This document shows positions 33,469-34,829 of a stretch of 34,829 bases of DNA, in pieces. This DNA is from MGBC120314 sp964403785 (GTDB lineage: Bacteria > Bacillota > Clostridia > Lachnospirales > Lachnospiraceae), in NCBI GenBank assembly GCA_964403785.1, contig CAYOHM010000011.1:1-34829 (forward strand), given 5' to 3'. The notes beneath the pieces are model-generated. The model was given only the letters and a program-made list of their open reading frames with translations, did no database searches and had not been told where the DNA came from. Each line of letters starts with the position of its first letter. The first letter of the stretch is position 1. The position numbers and the translations under genes were made by a program.

Positions 33469-33936
33469 ATGGGTGAAAAGAAAAAAATTGCACTGTTTAT
33501 ATCGGTACTTACAGCATTTGTAATAATCATAGCGTCTGCTGTGGTATTTACTGAATGGGGAAAGAAAATGAAGGAATGGAGGGTGCCTTACGATGGTGAT
33601 GGTATAATATCCTCCAATGTAGAAAGCGGAGGAGGATTCGAGCTTAAAAAAGAAAATGTGTCAGATTTTTATTTTGAGTTTGACGCAATTTTGGAAACAG
33701 GAAGTATCACTGTAAGTTATTACATTGATGATGAGTTGATATTTGAAAATACATATGAAGTGGGAAACAACCATTATGAAAGTGAAGTATATGAAGGGCA
33801 GACTGGCATGCTGACATTTGTGGTTAAAGGTTCAGAGGACGCCAGCGGACATTATTACCATTATGTCCATACAAGGGAAACCAATATGAATGCCTTTTTA
33901 AGACAGCTTAGGCGACGATTGGGAAAGGATACATAG
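33469..33936 (+). CDS. Small membrane-anchored protein, unknown function
   Basis: A protein of 155 residues that I do not recognise. A short basic N-terminus (MGEKKK) is followed by one hydrophobic helix (about 7-28), which is a signal anchor or uncleaved signal peptide. The rest is a beta-rich, acidic external domain with many aromatic residues (VSDFYFEFDAILETGSITVSY) and a late HYYHYVHTRE stretch. AGGAG lies six bases before the ATG. It begins 10 bases after the ATPase gene and is in the same run, so it is probably an accessory partner of the permease pair, perhaps a substrate-binding or scaffold protein. That is inference. Confidence 0.7.
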   Translation: MGEKKKIALFISVLTAFVIIIASAVVFTEWGKKMKEWRVPYDGDGIISSNVESGGGFELKKENVSDFYFEFDAILETGSITVSYYIDDELIFENTYEVGNNHYESEVYEGQTGMLTFVVKGSEDASGHYYHYVHTRETNMNAFLRQLRRRLGKDT

Positions 33937-33954
33937 GAGGTTCGCCAAAAAGCA

Positions 33955-34030
33955 TGCGTATTATTGAAAAAAAGCTGATGGTTAGCTATGCGTATTGTCA
34001 TAACTTAACCTATCATCAACCTTGCGTATT
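33955..34030 (+). repeat. Octamer TGCGTATT repeated at 34-base spacing
   Basis: TGCGTATT occurs at 33955-33962, 33989-33996 and 34023-34030, so the starts are exactly 34 bases apart. The sequence between copies is not conserved. An imperfect inverted repeat (GATGGTTA at 33977-33984 with TAACCTATC at 34006-34014) lies across the middle copy; read on the minus strand it is followed by a seven-T run. The 133-base gap between the small protein and the AAA ATPase holds no clear promoter. It may be an operator or the remains of a mobile element. Confidence 0.55.
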
Positions 34031-34069
34031 ACCTTTTTCCGTGATAATATAGCCTTGGAGGTGATTTTA

Positions 34070-34829
34070 TTGCTTTTTAAACGAAAAATTTATAGTAAAT
34101 TTCTAACATGGAAAGAAGAATCCCAAGGCAAAAAGGCACTTATTGTTGAAGGAGCACGCCGAATAGGAAAATCTACCGTTGTTGAAGAATTTGCAAAAAA
34201 TGAATACAAAAGTTACATCCTTATTGATTTTGCGCAAGCATCAGATGATGTAAAAGAATATTTTCATTTATATCTGAGTGACCTTGATACATTTTATATG
34301 CTGCTGTCTGTTCATTATGGTGTGCAGCTGTATAAACGAGAAAGTATTATAATATTCGATGAAGTGCAACTATTTCCGAAGGCACGAGAAGCTATTAAAT
34401 ACCTAGTCGCAGATGGACGCTATGATTTTCTTGAAACGGGCTCACTCATTTCTATTAAGGAGAATGTAAAAGAAATCATCATCCCATCTGAAGAACGTCA
34501 TATAAAAATGTATCCATTGGATTTTGAGGAATTCTGCTGGGCATTGGAAGAAAAACCATTAATTCAATATATTCGAATCTGTTTTGAAAAAAGAGAGCCT
34601 TTAGAGAGAAGTATCCATAATAAAGCGATGTTACTGTTTAAGCAATATATGTTGATAGGTGGAATGCCAATGAGTATTGTAGCATTTCTGGAAGGACACA
34701 AGGATTTTGGAAAGTCTGATTTGGAAAAGAGAGATATTCTCGAACTATACCGTAATGACATTATGAAGATAAAAGCACAGTATCGTTCCAAGGTTGTAGC
34801 AATTTTTGATCAGATTCCGGGGTTGCTTT
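34070..34829 (+). CDS. DUF4143-type AAA ATPase (partial, cut by right edge)
   Basis: The first 253 residues of an AAA_14/DUF4143-like ATPase. The P-loop is GARRIGKST at 28-36, Walker B is in SIIIFDEVQLFP, and sensor 1 is ETGSLIS. The later YPLDFEEFCWAL and LIGGMPMSI segments are family hallmarks. The family is common in gut anaerobes and of uncertain role; several members are linked with defence or mobile regions, but nothing here proves that. The start is TTG at 34070, with GGAGG eight bases upstream. Codon use appears A/T-richer than the genes to its left. The DUF4143 and nuclease-like C-terminal part lies beyond the window. Confidence 0.88.
   Translation, partial: MLFKRKIYSKFLTWKEESQGKKALIVEGARRIGKSTVVEEFAKNEYKSYILIDFAQASDDVKEYFHLYLSDLDTFYMLLSVHYGVQLYKRESIIIFDEVQLFPKAREAIKYLVADGRYDFLETGSLISIKENVKEIIIPSEERHIKMYPLDFEEFCWALEEKPLIQYIRICFEKREPLERSIHNKAMLLFKQYMLIGGMPMSIVAFLEGHKDFGKSDLEKRDILELYRNDIMKIKAQYRSKVVAIFDQIPGLL

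Noticed and set aside
33955..34030. A small CRISPR-like array
   Set aside because: Only eight bases are conserved in each unit and there are only three; repeats of CRISPR arrays are much longer and no cas gene is near.
33954..34052. A 32-codon reading frame (MRIIEKKLMVSYAY...) after AGGAGG
   Set aside because: The ribosome site is 13 bases away, the frame covers the octamer repeats, and the sequence resembles nothing I know. I cannot call it a gene.
34070..34829. Part of a prophage or defence island
   Set aside because: Only one partial ATPase gene is in view; no integrase, transposase or known defence partner is seen.

Overview
The window looks like chromosomal DNA from a low-GC, Gram-positive, anaerobic Clostridia-type bacterium, most likely Lachnospiraceae. 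The evidence is a SAM-I (S-box) riboswitch before metK, consensus sigma-A promoters, strong GGAGG ribosome sites with frequent GTG/TTG starts, a CotS-family gene, a YtvI/AI-2E-type membrane protein, an archaeal-type ProS and several HD-GYP proteins. I cannot name the species. No tRNA, rRNA, CRISPR array, prophage or complete insertion sequence is visible.

Region 1 (1-18734, minus strand) is an 18-kb surface-glycan locus. A CotS-like pseudokinase comes first. A near-consensus promoter overlapping the end of that gene then appears to start gmhB, a family-9 (heptosyl-type) glycosyltransferase, hldE and hldD. These are the ADP-heptose genes except gmhA. A PEGA-domain lipoprotein follows, then three family-2 glycosyltransferases, a polyprenyl-phosphate sugar-1-phosphate transferase that starts the lipid-linked glycan, an AsnB-type amidotransferase, a Wzz-like chain-length protein with a degenerate BY-kinase domain, a large membrane protein apparently split by one base, a Wzy-like polymerase, a family-4 glycosyltransferase, and a PglK-like ABC flippase cut by the left edge. 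Together they could make, decorate, polymerise and flip a heptose-containing polysaccharide.

Region 2 (18750-24007, minus strand) is mostly housekeeping and signalling: cca and proS (1-base overlap, ended by a clear terminator), a stand-alone CheY-like receiver, a CheX-type phosphatase domain fused to MshEN-like repeats, and a YtvI-like permease.

Region 3 (24011-27978, minus strand) has an RluA-type pseudouridine synthase and an OmpR/HAMP two-component pair, apparently co-transcribed with the permease. Then comes metK with its own terminator downstream and a SAM-I riboswitch and promoter upstream. The only gene-free stretch over 300 bases (27979-28304) is filled by the riboswitch, its expression-platform terminator and two back-to-back sigma-A promoters.

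Region 4 (28305-34829, plus strand) starts with two tandem HD-GYP (cyclic-di-GMP phosphodiesterase-type) paralogues. A MacB-like ABC module follows directly: two unlike permeases, an ATPase and a small membrane-anchored protein. After a 133-base gap with an evenly spaced octamer repeat, a DUF4143-type AAA ATPase runs off the right edge.

The most interesting points are the ADP-heptose glycan operon in a Gram-positive background, several enzyme-derived proteins that have lost catalytic residues (BY-kinase-like and CotS-like), a probable one-base split of a large membrane protein, and a possible c-di-GMP/CheY link through the MshEN-CheX fusion.
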